Source of the DNA: Pseudoflavitalea rhizosphaerae | Lineage (GTDB): Bacteria > Bacteroidota > Bacteroidia > Chitinophagales > Chitinophagaceae | NCBI RefSeq assembly: GCF_003991355.1 | Contig: NZ_RCSU01000001.1 | Span: forward strand, 248,001-312,000 | Length of the DNA: 64,000 nt | Reading direction: 5' to 3' | Shown here: piece after piece, positions 21,239 through 31,034 of the stretch | Numbering within the stretch: position 1 is the first letter of the stretch | How the letters are laid out: each line of letters opens with the position of its first letter | Made by a program: the position numbers and the translations under genes | Notes under the pieces: generated by a model | What the model was told of the DNA's origin: nothing | The model's input: only the letters and a program-made list of their open reading frames with translations | Databases searched by the model: none

Positions 21239-22846
21239 ATGATCAAAATGATAAATCGACTGGTCCTTATCAGCTGCATTATTTCCCTTGCAGCCTGTGA
21301 TAAGGATTTCGAAAAAATAAACAAGAATCCTTATGGCGTAATTTCCATCGATCCTTCACTCCTGTTTGCAGGAGCACAAAGGAACCATATCGGCACCTGG
21401 AATGCAGAACATATCATCGTACAGCAATTTATTGTTCCGTACAATACCGGAGCGAATGCTGGTTTCAGCTTCAATAAGGATATTGACGGAAATAGCAATA
21501 CCAAATGGGAGCAATCATATGCCAACACCGGAAATACCGTTTTGGCCAATGGAAACGCGCCTCCCGTCAAAAATCTTATCCAGGCATTGAACCTGCTGGG
21601 GCCCAATACTCCACATGTGAATTTACAAAGCATGATCAGGATCTGGAAAGCACAGCTGTTCATGGGCCTCGTAGATAACTACGGAGATATTCCATACTCA
21701 GAAGCTGGAAAAGCAGTTTCGGAAGCATTGTTCTTTCCAATATATGATGACGATGCAGCCATCTACGATGATTTATACAAAGAGCTCAAAGAATCGATAG
21801 CCGCCCTGAATCCTGGTGGCGAATTTGTATCTGCTGATCTTTTTTATGGCACCAATGCACAGCCATCCACCAAAACATCCAATGCAACTGACCAGGTAGC
21901 CAAATGGAAAAAATTAGGTAACTCATTATTGTTAAGACTGGGAATGCGTTATTCCAAAATCAATCCAACAAAAGCAGCGGATATAGTGGCGGAAGCGTTT
22001 TCTGGCGGCGTTATGACCTCGAATGCAGACAATGCCTTCGTGAAAAATGATGGTACTGTATTTGCCCAGCAGGATAATCTTGCGCTGCGGAATTTCTCTC
22101 AATTCCATTATGCTGCAGAGCCTTTCGTAAACCAATTGAAGTCAACCGCCGACCCCCGCGGCAAATTCATGATAGCGCAATATGCCGATCCCGGCGCCAT
22201 CGCCAATAATCTTTCCCCGGATGTTACACTGGCCAATCAGTATGGGGTACCCATCGGCGTTACCAGCGACCAGATCCTGGAACCCGGCAGTCCATACAGA
22301 GGCGCGCGCGGATCAGGCCTCAACTATTCACAATTCAATGTAAATATTATAGCCGCCCCTGGCGTACCTGAATTCTGGGTTACGTATGCCCAAACATCCC
22401 TGCTGCTGGCGGAAGCCGCTAAAAGAGGCTGGATTTCAGGTGGCGATGCCCAGGCTGAAGTATATTATGAGAATGCGATCATCGCTGATATGGCAACGTA
22501 TGCTCTATATCCCGGTACTACACCTATTTCCAACGGTGATGTAAACACATACCTGCAGCATCCGGATGTAGCGTATTCGCCCGCAGAGGCACTCAGGCTC
22601 ATCAATACACAATACTGGATCGTCAATATCAGGAACGGTACGGAAGCCTTTGCCAACTTCAGAAGGAGCGGATTCCCCGCCTTAACCCCCAATCCTGTTG
22701 CTGGCGACCTTCAAACAATTGGATTTGCAAGAAGGCTTTCTTATCCCGACCTGGAGGCTTCCGCCAACACTGCCAATTATAACGCTGCGGCTGCAGCTAT
22801 CGGTGGTGATAAATTAAGTTCAAGAGTGTTCTGGGATACACCTTAA
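21239..22846 (+). CDS. SusD/RagB-family nutrient-binding lipoprotein (SusD-like_2 type)
   Basis: 535 residues from 21239, 4 bases after the SusC stop; an alternative ATG at 21221 overlaps SusC. The later start gives a normal lipoprotein signal with lipobox SLAAC. The tetratricopeptide-like helical core includes RIWKAQLFMGLVDNYGDIPYSEA and AEAAKRGW, characteristic of the SusD-like_2 group. It sits on the cell surface, binds the ligand and closes the SusC pore. The pair's location upstream of sugar-acid catabolic enzymes suggests a ligand containing uronic or aldonic acid residues, or pentose-rich oligosaccharides. Confidence 0.94.
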   Translation: MIKMINRLVLISCIISLAACDKDFEKINKNPYGVISIDPSLLFAGAQRNHIGTWNAEHIIVQQFIVPYNTGANAGFSFNKDIDGNSNTKWEQSYANTGNTVLANGNAPPVKNLIQALNLLGPNTPHVNLQSMIRIWKAQLFMGLVDNYGDIPYSEAGKAVSEALFFPIYDDDAAIYDDLYKELKESIAALNPGGEFVSADLFYGTNAQPSTKTSNATDQVAKWKKLGNSLLLRLGMRYSKINPTKAADIVAEAFSGGVMTSNADNAFVKNDGTVFAQQDNLALRNFSQFHYAAEPFVNQLKSTADPRGKFMIAQYADPGAIANNLSPDVTLANQYGVPIGVTSDQILEPGSPYRGARGSGLNYSQFNVNIIAAPGVPEFWVTYAQTSLLLAEAAKRGWISGGDAQAEVYYENAIIADMATYALYPGTTPISNGDVNTYLQHPDVAYSPAEALRLINTQYWIVNIRNGTEAFANFRRSGFPALTPNPVAGDLQTIGFARRLSYPDLEASANTANYNAAAAAIGGDKLSSRVFWDTP

Positions 22847-22870
22847 CGATGGATTAAAAGCAAAACAACC

Positions 22871-24457
22871 ATGATACAAGGCCGGCAAATCATAGGGTTT
22901 GATTATTCTGCGGATGGAGACGAAACATTCTATTCCTATAATCCTGCGGAACAACACAACACAAATTACCTTTTCCATAAAGCAACAACCGGAGAAATAA
23001 ACCTGGCTGTTGATAAAGCTGCTGCCGCATTTCAGATTTACAGAAAAAAAACTGGTGCTGAAAAGGCTGTCTTCCTGACCATGCTGGCAGATGAACTATC
23101 AAATACTGGAGATGAACTGATCAAAGTTTGTTGCGAAGAAACCGGCCTCCCTCCCATCAGGATCGAAGGGGAAAGGATGCGAACGGTCAATCAGGTAAAA
23201 ATGTTCGCAGCATTATTGTCAGAAGGGTCCTGGGTGGATGCGAGAATTGATACAGGTAATCCTGAACGAACACCGTTACCAAAGCCAGATATACGATCCA
23301 TGCAAATCCCGCTCGGGCCGGTAGTGGTTTTTGGAGCAAGCAACTTCCCGCTGGCTTTTTCGGTTGCCGGAGGAGATACCATCTCTGCCTTCGCAGCAGG
23401 TTGTCCGGTAGTGGTGAAAGCCCATCCTGCCCATCCCGCCACATCAGCGATCATCGGCAAACTGATCCAAACAGCAGCACAAAAAATGAATATGCCCGAT
23501 GGTCTTTTTTCTTTACTCTTCGATAACGGCATCAATGCAGGAGTTCATCTGGTAAAACATCCAGGAATAAAAGCTGTCGCTTTCACAGGCTCCTACAAAG
23601 CCGGTAAAGCATTGTTCGATATTGCTGTCAGCAGAAGGGAACCCATTCCCGTGTATGCAGAGATGGGAAGCACCAATCCTGTTTTTATTTTACCGGAAGC
23701 GGCAAAACAACGGGGACAGGAAATAGCGGCTGCATATGCGGCATCAGTAACAATGGGTATCGGCCAATTCTGCACCAATCCCGGATTAATGATCTATCAA
23801 AAACAGGACGATCATTTTCTACAATTACTGAAAACGGCATTTGAAAAAACGACAGGCGGCGTAATGCTCACGCCCAAAATATTAGACAGTTACAACTCAG
23901 GTGTACATCAGCACCTCTCCACTGATGGCGTTGAACAACTGGCGGTTTCAAAATCCTCAGCCGGTAACAGCACAAACATCGCAGTACCTGTATTACTGCA
24001 GACCAGCGGCCAGGTCATAAACAGTAATCCTGTTTTAAGCGAAGAGGTCTTTGGCCCAACCGGCATGGCAGTGTTGGCAAACTCGAAAAAAGAAATGCTC
24101 GAAATAGCAGAGAATCTTTCAGGCCACCTGACAGCTACTGTTCATGGTACAGAAGAAGAGTTGATCGGGTACCAGCAATTACTGGATGTGCTGGAACAAA
24201 AGGCGGGACGTGTGGTGATCAATGGCTTTCCCACAGGCGTGGAAGTAGGTAATGCGATGGTGCATGGCGGCCCCTATCCTTCCACTACAGACAGCAGAAC
24301 AACATCTGTAGGCACTGCTTCCATCTACCGGTTTACAAGACCTGTCTGTTACCAGAACACGCCGCAGCAGTTATTGCCTCGGGCATTGCAGAACAAAAAT
24401 GTATTGAAGATCCATCGCCTGATCAATGGAGAGTGGTCAACAAAAGACATTTCCTGA
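22871..24457 (+). CDS. Aldehyde dehydrogenase, 2,5-dioxovalerate (ketoglutarate semialdehyde) dehydrogenase-like
   Basis: 528-residue NAD(P)+-dependent aldehyde dehydrogenase. The catalytic Cys is about 301 in IGQFCTNPG and the general base Glu about 264 in AEMGSTNP; FGASNFPLAFS forms part of the cofactor pocket. The CTNPG form and the extended length are typical of type III alpha-ketoglutarate semialdehyde dehydrogenases, which convert 2,5-dioxopentanoate to 2-oxoglutarate. This is the final step of the non-phosphorylative pentose pathway. The two preceding steps are encoded by the next two genes, which strongly supports this substrate. Starts 24 bases after SusD. Confidence 0.9.
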   Translation: MIQGRQIIGFDYSADGDETFYSYNPAEQHNTNYLFHKATTGEINLAVDKAAAAFQIYRKKTGAEKAVFLTMLADELSNTGDELIKVCCEETGLPPIRIEGERMRTVNQVKMFAALLSEGSWVDARIDTGNPERTPLPKPDIRSMQIPLGPVVVFGASNFPLAFSVAGGDTISAFAAGCPVVVKAHPAHPATSAIIGKLIQTAAQKMNMPDGLFSLLFDNGINAGVHLVKHPGIKAVAFTGSYKAGKALFDIAVSRREPIPVYAEMGSTNPVFILPEAAKQRGQEIAAAYAASVTMGIGQFCTNPGLMIYQKQDDHFLQLLKTAFEKTTGGVMLTPKILDSYNSGVHQHLSTDGVEQLAVSKSSAGNSTNIAVPVLLQTSGQVINSNPVLSEEVFGPTGMAVLANSKKEMLEIAENLSGHLTATVHGTEEELIGYQQLLDVLEQKAGRVVINGFPTGVEVGNAMVHGGPYPSTTDSRTTSVGTASIYRFTRPVCYQNTPQQLLPRALQNKNVLKIHRLINGEWSTKDIS

Positions 24458-24491
24458 ATGAAGAAGGAGAATCCATTAAAAAATAATTACG

Positions 24492-26207
24492 ATGAGCAGA
24501 AAATTTAGAAGCTTCGACTGGTTTGGAAAGGATGACAAGATGGGATTCGTGCACCGCTCATGGTTGCGTAACCAGGGATACCCGGACGACTATTTTCGTG
24601 GCCGGCCGGTAATTGGCATTTGTAATACCTGGAGTGAACTAACTCCCTGCAATGGCCATCTCAGGGATTTCGCGGAAATAGTGAAGCGCGGTGTAATTGA
24701 AGCGGGTGGATTCCCGCTTGAATTTCCTGTTACCTCATTGGGTGAAACCATCATGAAACCAACCACCATGTTATTCCGAAACCTGGTGAGCATGGATACA
24801 GAAGAAAGCATCAGGGCCAATCCACTGGATGGCGTGGTATTGCTTACCGGTTGTGATAAAACAACCCCCAGTACAGTCATGGGTGCCTGCAGTGTTGATT
24901 TACCTACTATCGTTGTTCCCGGAGGTCCCATGCTGAATGGAAGATTCAAAGGAGAATGCCTGGGATCGGGTTCCTTCAACTGGATGGTAAAAGAAAAAAA
25001 ACTGAACGAAAATTATACTGCTGAAGATATTCTGGAAGCGGAAATAGGGACAGCCAGGAGCCAGGGACATTGTATGAGTATGGGAACTGCTTCCACCATG
25101 GCCTGCATGGTAGAAGCACTGGGACTTACACTTCCGGGAGCTGCAACCATTCCTGCAGTGGATGCAAGGAAAAAGGTAATGGCGCAGTTAAGCGGAAGAA
25201 GGATTGTGGAAATGGTGAAAGAGGACCTGAAACTATCAACTATCCTCAACCGTAAGGCATTTGAAAACTCCATCGTCATAAACGCGGCAATAGGCGGGTC
25301 AACCAATTTCCTTATCCATCTGCAGGCCATAGCAGGGAGAATTGGAGTAGAACTGAAACTGGAAGATTTTGATCATATTGGCAGCAAGATCCCCTTACTG
25401 GTGAACCTCAAACCATCCGGCGAATTTCTGATGGAAGATTTTTACTATGCCGGCGGGTTGCCTGTTGTAATAAATGAAATGAAAGAATATCTTCACAATG
25501 AGAGCATAACAGTAAATGGGAAAACCATCGGTGAGAACTACAGTAATACCGTATGCTATAACCGGAATGTTATTGCATCTGTTGACCACCCTCTTCAACA
25601 CAATGCAGGAATTGCCGTACTGAAAGGAAATCTATGTGTGGATGGCGCCATCATAAAGCCATCCGCTGCTTCAAAGAAATTGATCAAACATCGTGGCCGC
25701 GCTGTGGTATTTGAAACAATGGAAGATTATCATGCCCGCATTGACGACCCCGACCTGGACATAGACGAAAACTGTGTGATCGTTCTAAAAACTGTTGGCC
25801 CCGTTGGGTATCCGGGAATGCCGGAAGTAGGGAATGTTGACCTGCCGGAAAAATTATTACGAAAAGGTATCACGGATATGATCAGGATCTCAGACGGAAG
25901 AATGAGCGGCACAGCTGCCGGGACAGTAGTGCTGCATGTATCACCGGAGTCTGCTATCGGAGGAACATTGGCATTTGTTAAGAATGGAGATATGATTGAG
26001 CTGGATGTAGAACAAAGAAGATTGCACCTGGATATCAGTGACGGGGAACTACAGCAGAGAAAAGCAGCCTGGGTGCCGCCGGAACCCATGGCAGCCAGAG
26101 GCTACGTGAAAATATATATCGATCATGTACAACAGGCCCATCTTGGCGCTGACCTGGATATTTTACAGGGAAAATCAGGCGACATAGTGAAAAGGGATTT
26201 GCATTAA
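24492..26207 (+). CDS. IlvD/EDD-family aldonate dehydratase (xylonate/arabinonate dehydratase-like)
   Basis: 571 residues. Iron-sulfur dehydratase with the cluster-ligand cysteines visible in ICNTWSELTPCN, LTGCDKTTPS and SQGHCMSMGTAST. The SELTPCNGHLRD segment and MGFVHRSWLRNQGYP start place it with the sugar-acid branch (L-arabinonate, D-xylonate, D-fuconate) rather than with branched-chain amino acid IlvD. It would dehydrate a pentonate to 2-keto-3-deoxypentonate in the cytoplasm. The genes on either side encode the following two reactions, so the trio forms a complete aldonate-to-2-oxoglutarate module. Distinguishing xylonate from arabinonate is not possible from sequence alone. Confidence 0.92.
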   Translation: MSRKFRSFDWFGKDDKMGFVHRSWLRNQGYPDDYFRGRPVIGICNTWSELTPCNGHLRDFAEIVKRGVIEAGGFPLEFPVTSLGETIMKPTTMLFRNLVSMDTEESIRANPLDGVVLLTGCDKTTPSTVMGACSVDLPTIVVPGGPMLNGRFKGECLGSGSFNWMVKEKKLNENYTAEDILEAEIGTARSQGHCMSMGTASTMACMVEALGLTLPGAATIPAVDARKKVMAQLSGRRIVEMVKEDLKLSTILNRKAFENSIVINAAIGGSTNFLIHLQAIAGRIGVELKLEDFDHIGSKIPLLVNLKPSGEFLMEDFYYAGGLPVVINEMKEYLHNESITVNGKTIGENYSNTVCYNRNVIASVDHPLQHNAGIAVLKGNLCVDGAIIKPSAASKKLIKHRGRAVVFETMEDYHARIDDPDLDIDENCVIVLKTVGPVGYPGMPEVGNVDLPEKLLRKGITDMIRISDGRMSGTAAGTVVLHVSPESAIGGTLAFVKNGDMIELDVEQRRLHLDISDGELQQRKAAWVPPEPMAARGYVKIYIDHVQQAHLGADLDILQGKSGDIVKRDLH

Positions 26208-26244
26208 GAAAGGCATTGAAGCAAATATCTGTAAAACAAAAAAA

Positions 26245-27078
26245 ATGAAACTATACAAAACGAATCAGGGAGTTATCATTGAAAATAGCGAAGGCATTTT
26301 TATTGTTCAGGTTCAGGACTGGGATAATTTCATTAATGATGACAATTTAGCAAAAACGATTCAATCGCTGCTGGCTTCGGGATATGGCACTAAAAAAGAA
26401 TCGCTGAACGGCGCTGTGATATTGCCCCCTGTTGGCAAACAGGAATTGTGGGCATGCGGCGTAACTTACCTGCGTAGTAAAGTGGGCAGGCAGGAAGAAT
26501 CAAAATTGTCCGGCGGTGCAGACTTCTATGCAAAAGTATATGAAGCGGAAAGACCTGAAATATTCTTTAAGGCTACTGCAAACCGGATTGTTGGTCCCGG
26601 TGAAAAAGTAAAAATCAGGAAAGACTCCACCTGGGATGTTCCTGAACCAGAGCTCACGCTGGTAGTGACATCATCGGGAAAAATAATTGGCTATACGATC
26701 GGGAACGACATGAGCAGCAGAAGTATTGAAGGAGAAAATCCACTTTATCTGCCACAGGCGAAAACCTATGATGCCTGTGCTGCTATCGGCCCCTGCCTTT
26801 ATATTACTGAAGAGCCACTGGATAAAAACACAATGATAAGTCTCGAGATCATCAGGAACGATGTGATCGAATTCAGCGATAAGATCGCCATCAGCCAGAT
26901 AAAACGTTCACTGCAGGAATTGGTGGGATATGTATTTCGCGAATGTTCATTCCCCTATGGCTGCCTGATAATGACCGGTACAGGCATTGTTCCAGGTAAT
27001 GATTTTACATTAAGAGCTGGTGACGAGATCAGGATAACAATTGACAATATCGGAACCCTGGTAAATACAGTAGGCTGA
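26245..27078 (+). CDS. FAH-family 2-keto-3-deoxy-pentonate dehydratase-like protein
   Basis: 277 residues with the fumarylacetoacetate hydrolase fold. Metal and substrate residues occur in VPEPELTLVV (metal-binding acidic residues), YTIGNDMSSRSIEGENPLYLPQ split across the active site, and the KTYDACAAIGP segment. The same segments occur in 2-keto-3-deoxy-D-xylonate and 2-keto-3-deoxy-D-arabinonate dehydratases, which make 2,5-dioxopentanoate. Placed directly after the IlvD-type dehydratase and in one operon with the semialdehyde dehydrogenase, this function is the most economical reading. The pathway type using an FAH enzyme is that of D-xylose or D-arabinose; the L-arabinose version normally uses a DHDPS-family enzyme, which is absent here. 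Confidence 0.87.
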   Translation: MKLYKTNQGVIIENSEGIFIVQVQDWDNFINDDNLAKTIQSLLASGYGTKKESLNGAVILPPVGKQELWACGVTYLRSKVGRQEESKLSGGADFYAKVYEAERPEIFFKATANRIVGPGEKVKIRKDSTWDVPEPELTLVVTSSGKIIGYTIGNDMSSRSIEGENPLYLPQAKTYDACAAIGPCLYITEEPLDKNTMISLEIIRNDVIEFSDKIAISQIKRSLQELVGYVFRECSFPYGCLIMTGTGIVPGNDFTLRAGDEIRITIDNIGTLVNTVG

Positions 27079-27091
27079 TAAAAAGCGCCAT

Positions 27092-28402
27092 ATGGAATTA
27101 GTTGTTGTTTTCTTTGCTATTTGTCTTCAAATCTTTTTAACCTATAAAAAAGTAAGCCCTTTCCTTTCATTACTTTTTGTAGCAATACTATCCGGCCTTT
27201 TCCTGGGAATGGACCCCATGATGATCATTCAATCGATGGAAAAAGGAGTTGGCAACACAATGGGAGGGCTGGCGTTGATCATTTGTCTGGGCGCGATCCT
27301 CGGAAAAACACTGGAGATCAGCGGCGCCGCTGAAAGGATCTCGATAACATTGATTACGGGGTTCGGTCAAAAAAATATCCAGTGGGCAGTTTTGCTCACT
27401 GGTTTTTTAATTGGGCTTCCCTTATACTATAATGCCGGATTTGTGATTTTGGTACCATTGGTATTTTCCATCGCAAAGAAAGCGCAACTACCTTTATTGT
27501 ATGTTGCCATACCGATGGCTGCATCCCTGTCCACTACACATTGTTTTTTACCACCTCATCCCAGCCCGGTATTCCTGGTTAATTCATTCCACGCGGATAT
27601 TGGAAAAACATTGATATACGGACTGATCATTACTATTCCTGTGATCATTATTGCAGGTCCTTTGCTGGGACGTTCCATGAAGCAGATACGCGTTAATATT
27701 CAATCTTTCTTTTTATCGGAAGAAAATGATCTGAACAGGAAATTACCGGCAGCATTCCCAAGCTTTCTGATCGGACTATTGCCTGTAATACTGATCACCT
27801 GCGCAGTAATAGCAGGTAGCTTTTTGGCTGATAACTTTCTTCGGAAAATCCTTTTGTTCATTGGAGATCCCACTATAGCGCTTTTACTGACCAGTTCGCT
27901 GGCTATCTGGTATTTTGGTTTGAAGTCCGGTTATACAATGGAAACAACCATGAAGTGGTTGAGCGATGCCATTTCCGGGATCTCTGTGATCTTATTGATC
28001 ATTACTGCGGGTGGGATCTTCAAGCAGGTACTTCAGGATAGTGGTACTGACCGATACATATCCTCTTTCAGTGAAAGATGGGATATGCCTCCGTTGGTTT
28101 TCGGTTGGGCTATTACTGCATTGCTGAGAGTTGCTATCGGTTCTGCAACAGTTGCCGGTATCACGGCAGCTGGCGTTGTTACGCCCCTGGTGGCAGCGGG
28201 AGGAGTATCGCCGGAACTCATGGTACTGGCCGTGGGTGCCGGAAGCGTGTTTGGTTCGCATATCAATGATTCAGGATTCTGGATGTTCAAGGAATTCTTC
28301 CATCTTTCACTGAAGCAAACATTTTTGTCGTGGACAGTAATGGAAACCTCTATTTCAATTATCGGACTGCTTGGCGTGTTGTTGCTGGATAATATAATTT
28401 AG
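27092..28402 (+). CDS. GntP-family gluconate/aldonate:H+ symporter
   Basis: 436-residue inner-membrane transporter with about 12-14 hydrophobic helices. The GntP signatures CFLPPHPSPVF and VGAGSVFGSHINDSGFWMFKEFF are present. GntP permeases take up gluconate and related sugar acids with protons. As last gene of the SusC-SusD-dehydrogenase-dehydratase operon, it would deliver the aldonic acid from the periplasm to the cytoplasmic pathway. A terminator-like hairpin follows its stop codon. Confidence 0.93.
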   Translation: MELVVVFFAICLQIFLTYKKVSPFLSLLFVAILSGLFLGMDPMMIIQSMEKGVGNTMGGLALIICLGAILGKTLEISGAAERISITLITGFGQKNIQWAVLLTGFLIGLPLYYNAGFVILVPLVFSIAKKAQLPLLYVAIPMAASLSTTHCFLPPHPSPVFLVNSFHADIGKTLIYGLIITIPVIIIAGPLLGRSMKQIRVNIQSFFLSEENDLNRKLPAAFPSFLIGLLPVILITCAVIAGSFLADNFLRKILLFIGDPTIALLLTSSLAIWYFGLKSGYTMETTMKWLSDAISGISVILLIITAGGIFKQVLQDSGTDRYISSFSERWDMPPLVFGWAITALLRVAIGSATVAGITAAGVVTPLVAAGGVSPELMVLAVGAGSVFGSHINDSGFWMFKEFFHLSLKQTFLSWTVMETSISIIGLLGVLLLDNII

Positions 28403-28448
28403 TGATTGATGGCAAATCCCATCCATCACATGACTATTCCGGATAACT

Positions 28449-28478
28449 AAAAGGCTATGGATATTGGCGCCTTTTTTT
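28449..28478 (+). terminator. Terminator of the SusC-to-GntP operon
   Basis: AAAAGGC (28449-28455) pairs with GCCTTTT (28469-28475), followed by further T residues. It lies 46 bases after the GntP stop and before the convergent GH127 gene. Confidence 0.5.
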
Positions 28479-28514
28479 GCAGCTCCCTGATACCATTTGA
28501 TAATGTATGTGAGT

Positions 28515-30914
28515 TTATCGTTTCACTAACCGTAAATAAAAAACTTTTCCGGCAGTTGTGCCTGGCAACGATTGAAATTTCACGCGAACAAACTCTTTAC
28601 CTTTCAGCATTTCTGCAGGTATCGGATACTCTATATCAAAATAGGTGGATTGGTTCCATCGGCCGGTATTGTCCTCTGCAACAAATTGCTGGTCATCGAT
28701 AAAGATCTTAAAACTCCTGTTGCCCCATTCGCTGCCCCAGTAACGAACCCTCAATGTCAACTGCTCTTCATTCTTTGTATTCATTTGATAACTGAAGTAC
28801 CCGCCATTGGAAGCTTCACGCCAGAAGGCATCCATGGTATTGCCTGAACGGGACCCCTCTTGCATGAGCATATGATCAATCTCCGGTTGCTGCTCACCGG
28901 GAGCAATATAGTCTACTGTACGTTTTTCCAGGAGCATCCGTTCCTTTTCAATTACCGACAGGGAATCGAGATAACCTTTGTACTGGCCATTGCTCAAAGC
29001 CATCCAGTAAATCATGTACCGTGCATCATGTATCCCATAAAAAGGTTCCAGCTCTATCTTTACAGGATTGATCATTTTAATTTCAGGAAAAGTAAAATGA
29101 AGCGGACGGCCCTTTACCGGTTCTAATCCATCTATCACCCGGGTAAAATTATCTGAAACAAGGATCGGCGCTTTGTTGATGGGTAATTTTTCTCCGCCGG
29201 CAATATGCGACCATCGTCCGTCATCTGCTACCAGTCCGGAAAGGTTTCCGGTACCCGATTTTGCTCCCAATAGAATTGGGCCATGCATGATTGCTTTATA
29301 CGCAGGAACATTCGGCAACTGCTCGATGGAATTATGCATGGGCAGGATCACCTGCACCATATCGCCTTTTTTCCAGGTCCTGTTGATGGCTACATATGAA
29401 CCCGGATGCTGTTGATAGTCAACTTTCTTTCCGTTTACAAGTATTTTCAACGCTCCCTTCTTTACCCATCCGGGGTAGCGGACCATCATTGTAAAATGCG
29501 ACATGCCCGAAACGATGGAAAGTTTTGTATGCTCTTCTTCCGGAAAATTTGTTTCCTGCCTGATCACCATCTTTCTATTCTTCCATTCGAGTTCTGAAGC
29601 TGTAAAAAGATTTACAAAAAGAGAATCCTGCCTTTGTGTATAAATGAGCCTGTTGTATTGGCCATGATTTTCCATGCCCGTTCCCACACAGCACCACATT
29701 GCCTCATTGGGTGCAGAGTATACCCGGTAATGCCTGGGGCGGAGCGGTGTAAAATAAACATATCCTCCATGAACAGGATGTTGTGTGGAAAGTATATGAT
29801 TGTACAATGTTCTTTCGTAATAATCCATATACTTTGCCGAAGGTGTTCCGCGAAACAGGTCCTCCGTGAGTTTGAGCATATTGTTAGAATTGCAGGACTC
29901 TGGCCCTTCCACGTCTGTAACCATATCCATACAGGCTGCTTTTGCAGGAAAGAACTCCCGCCTGCTATTGCCCCCGAATGCGACAGTTCGGTTACCGGTC
30001 ACCGTTTCCCAGAAGAAACTGCCTGCTTTTTTGAAAATACTGTCATGCGACAATTCTCCTATCCGTTGAAATCCGACTGCCTTCGGCACCTGTGTATTGG
30101 CATGTTTGTTATCAAGGTTGTCTATCCCCGCTGCCATAGGCTCCAGCAGCATCTTATGTGAAAATCCTTTGGCTGCCAGCAGGTATTTTTCCTGACCGGT
30201 CATTTGGAAGGCATCAGCCATCACTTCGTTCATACCTCCGTGTTCTGTGTCGAGTATCGATTGCATTTGAGTATCCGTCAATCCGCCCGTGATATCGATG
30301 GCCCAATCGCAAAAGGAAAGGAATAGTGTTTTAGCTTCCTGGTTGCCGGTGTAAAGCCAGGCATCCCTAAGTCCCGCAAAGAGCTTATGCAAATTGTACC
30401 ATGGCACCCAGGCAGCCCTGTAAGCCCTGAAATCGCCCACCCTGAATGCAGACCAGATAGAATCGCTATTGGGCACACCACCCAGATAACCTTTACCCCA
30501 TTCCTGGTGGCGCCTCGTATTTTCCTGCTGACATGCTTTCAGTTCTGCAATCATATAAAGCATCCGCTTCTTACATTCAGCATTCTGCGAGGTTGCATAA
30601 TGCATGGCAAGAGCCGATAGATAATGCCCTCCTATATGCCCATCCAATCCTTCCCAGTTGGAATAACCGGAAGCCCGCGCTGGCAATCCCGCTTCTTTCC
30701 TGAATGGCGCCAGCAGTCTGTCTGTATCGTATGACAACAACACCCGGATATTAAGGTCCCTGGCCCGTTTGAAGGGACCATCCAGCAAGCGGATATCCTT
30801 TAACGGAAAACTGTTATAGTATAAACTATCCTGTGCCTGAACTGCATATCCTGGCAGCATAGTCGCACTCAATAAAAATATTCCAATGGCATTTTTGATA
30901 TTCATCCTCAGCAA
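28515..30914 (-). CDS. Glycoside hydrolase family 127 (beta-L-arabinofuranosidase-like)
   Basis: 799 residues with signal peptide (ending VQAQ). The (alpha/alpha)6 barrel signature LLDGPFKRARDLNIRVLLSY and the segment GWEGLDGHIGGHYLSA-like at residues 65-80 are typical of GH127/DUF1680. Zinc-cysteine active site: the Glu-x-Cys motif PESCN (Glu about 339, Cys about 341) and the Cys pair WCCVGTG (about 408-409). In the characterised Bifidobacterium enzyme a Glu, a Cys and two adjacent cysteines coordinate Zn2+ and one Cys is the nucleophile; all equivalents are here. A C-terminal domain with carbohydrate-binding appearance follows (about 660-799). Releases L-arabinofuranose, in keeping with a pentose-based locus. 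Confidence 0.9.
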   Translation of the reverse strand: MLRMNIKNAIGIFLLSATMLPGYAVQAQDSLYYNSFPLKDIRLLDGPFKRARDLNIRVLLSYDTDRLLAPFRKEAGLPARASGYSNWEGLDGHIGGHYLSALAMHYATSQNAECKKRMLYMIAELKACQQENTRRHQEWGKGYLGGVPNSDSIWSAFRVGDFRAYRAAWVPWYNLHKLFAGLRDAWLYTGNQEAKTLFLSFCDWAIDITGGLTDTQMQSILDTEHGGMNEVMADAFQMTGQEKYLLAAKGFSHKMLLEPMAAGIDNLDNKHANTQVPKAVGFQRIGELSHDSIFKKAGSFFWETVTGNRTVAFGGNSRREFFPAKAACMDMVTDVEGPESCNSNNMLKLTEDLFRGTPSAKYMDYYERTLYNHILSTQHPVHGGYVYFTPLRPRHYRVYSAPNEAMWCCVGTGMENHGQYNRLIYTQRQDSLFVNLFTASELEWKNRKMVIRQETNFPEEEHTKLSIVSGMSHFTMMVRYPGWVKKGALKILVNGKKVDYQQHPGSYVAINRTWKKGDMVQVILPMHNSIEQLPNVPAYKAIMHGPILLGAKSGTGNLSGLVADDGRWSHIAGGEKLPINKAPILVSDNFTRVIDGLEPVKGRPLHFTFPEIKMINPVKIELEPFYGIHDARYMIYWMALSNGQYKGYLDSLSVIEKERMLLEKRTVDYIAPGEQQPEIDHMLMQEGSRSGNTMDAFWREASNGGYFSYQMNTKNEEQLTLRVRYWGSEWGNRSFKIFIDDQQFVAEDNTGRWNQSTYFDIEYPIPAEMLKGKEFVRVKFQSLPGTTAGKVFYLRLVKR

Positions 30915-30932
30915 TTATTTGGAGTTTGAAAG

Positions 30933-31029
30933 CACCTGATCAAAAGCAATATAAGTTTACGAAGAATACTTTATCAGCATTTTTAAAATTTGAGACAAAT
31001 CAACCATTCCGGACAATTTTGATCAGGTG
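30933..31029. promoter_or_regulatory. Widely spaced perfect inverted repeat between GH127 and GH97
   Basis: CACCTGATCAAAA (30933-30945) and TTTTGATCAGGTG (31017-31029) are exact inverted copies, 13 bases each, separated by 71 bases. One arm is 19 bases upstream of GH127, the other 6 bases upstream of GH97. Each contains the palindrome TGATCA. They probably are two binding sites of one regulator controlling the divergent pair. Confidence 0.55.
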
Positions 31030-31034
31030 AAAAA

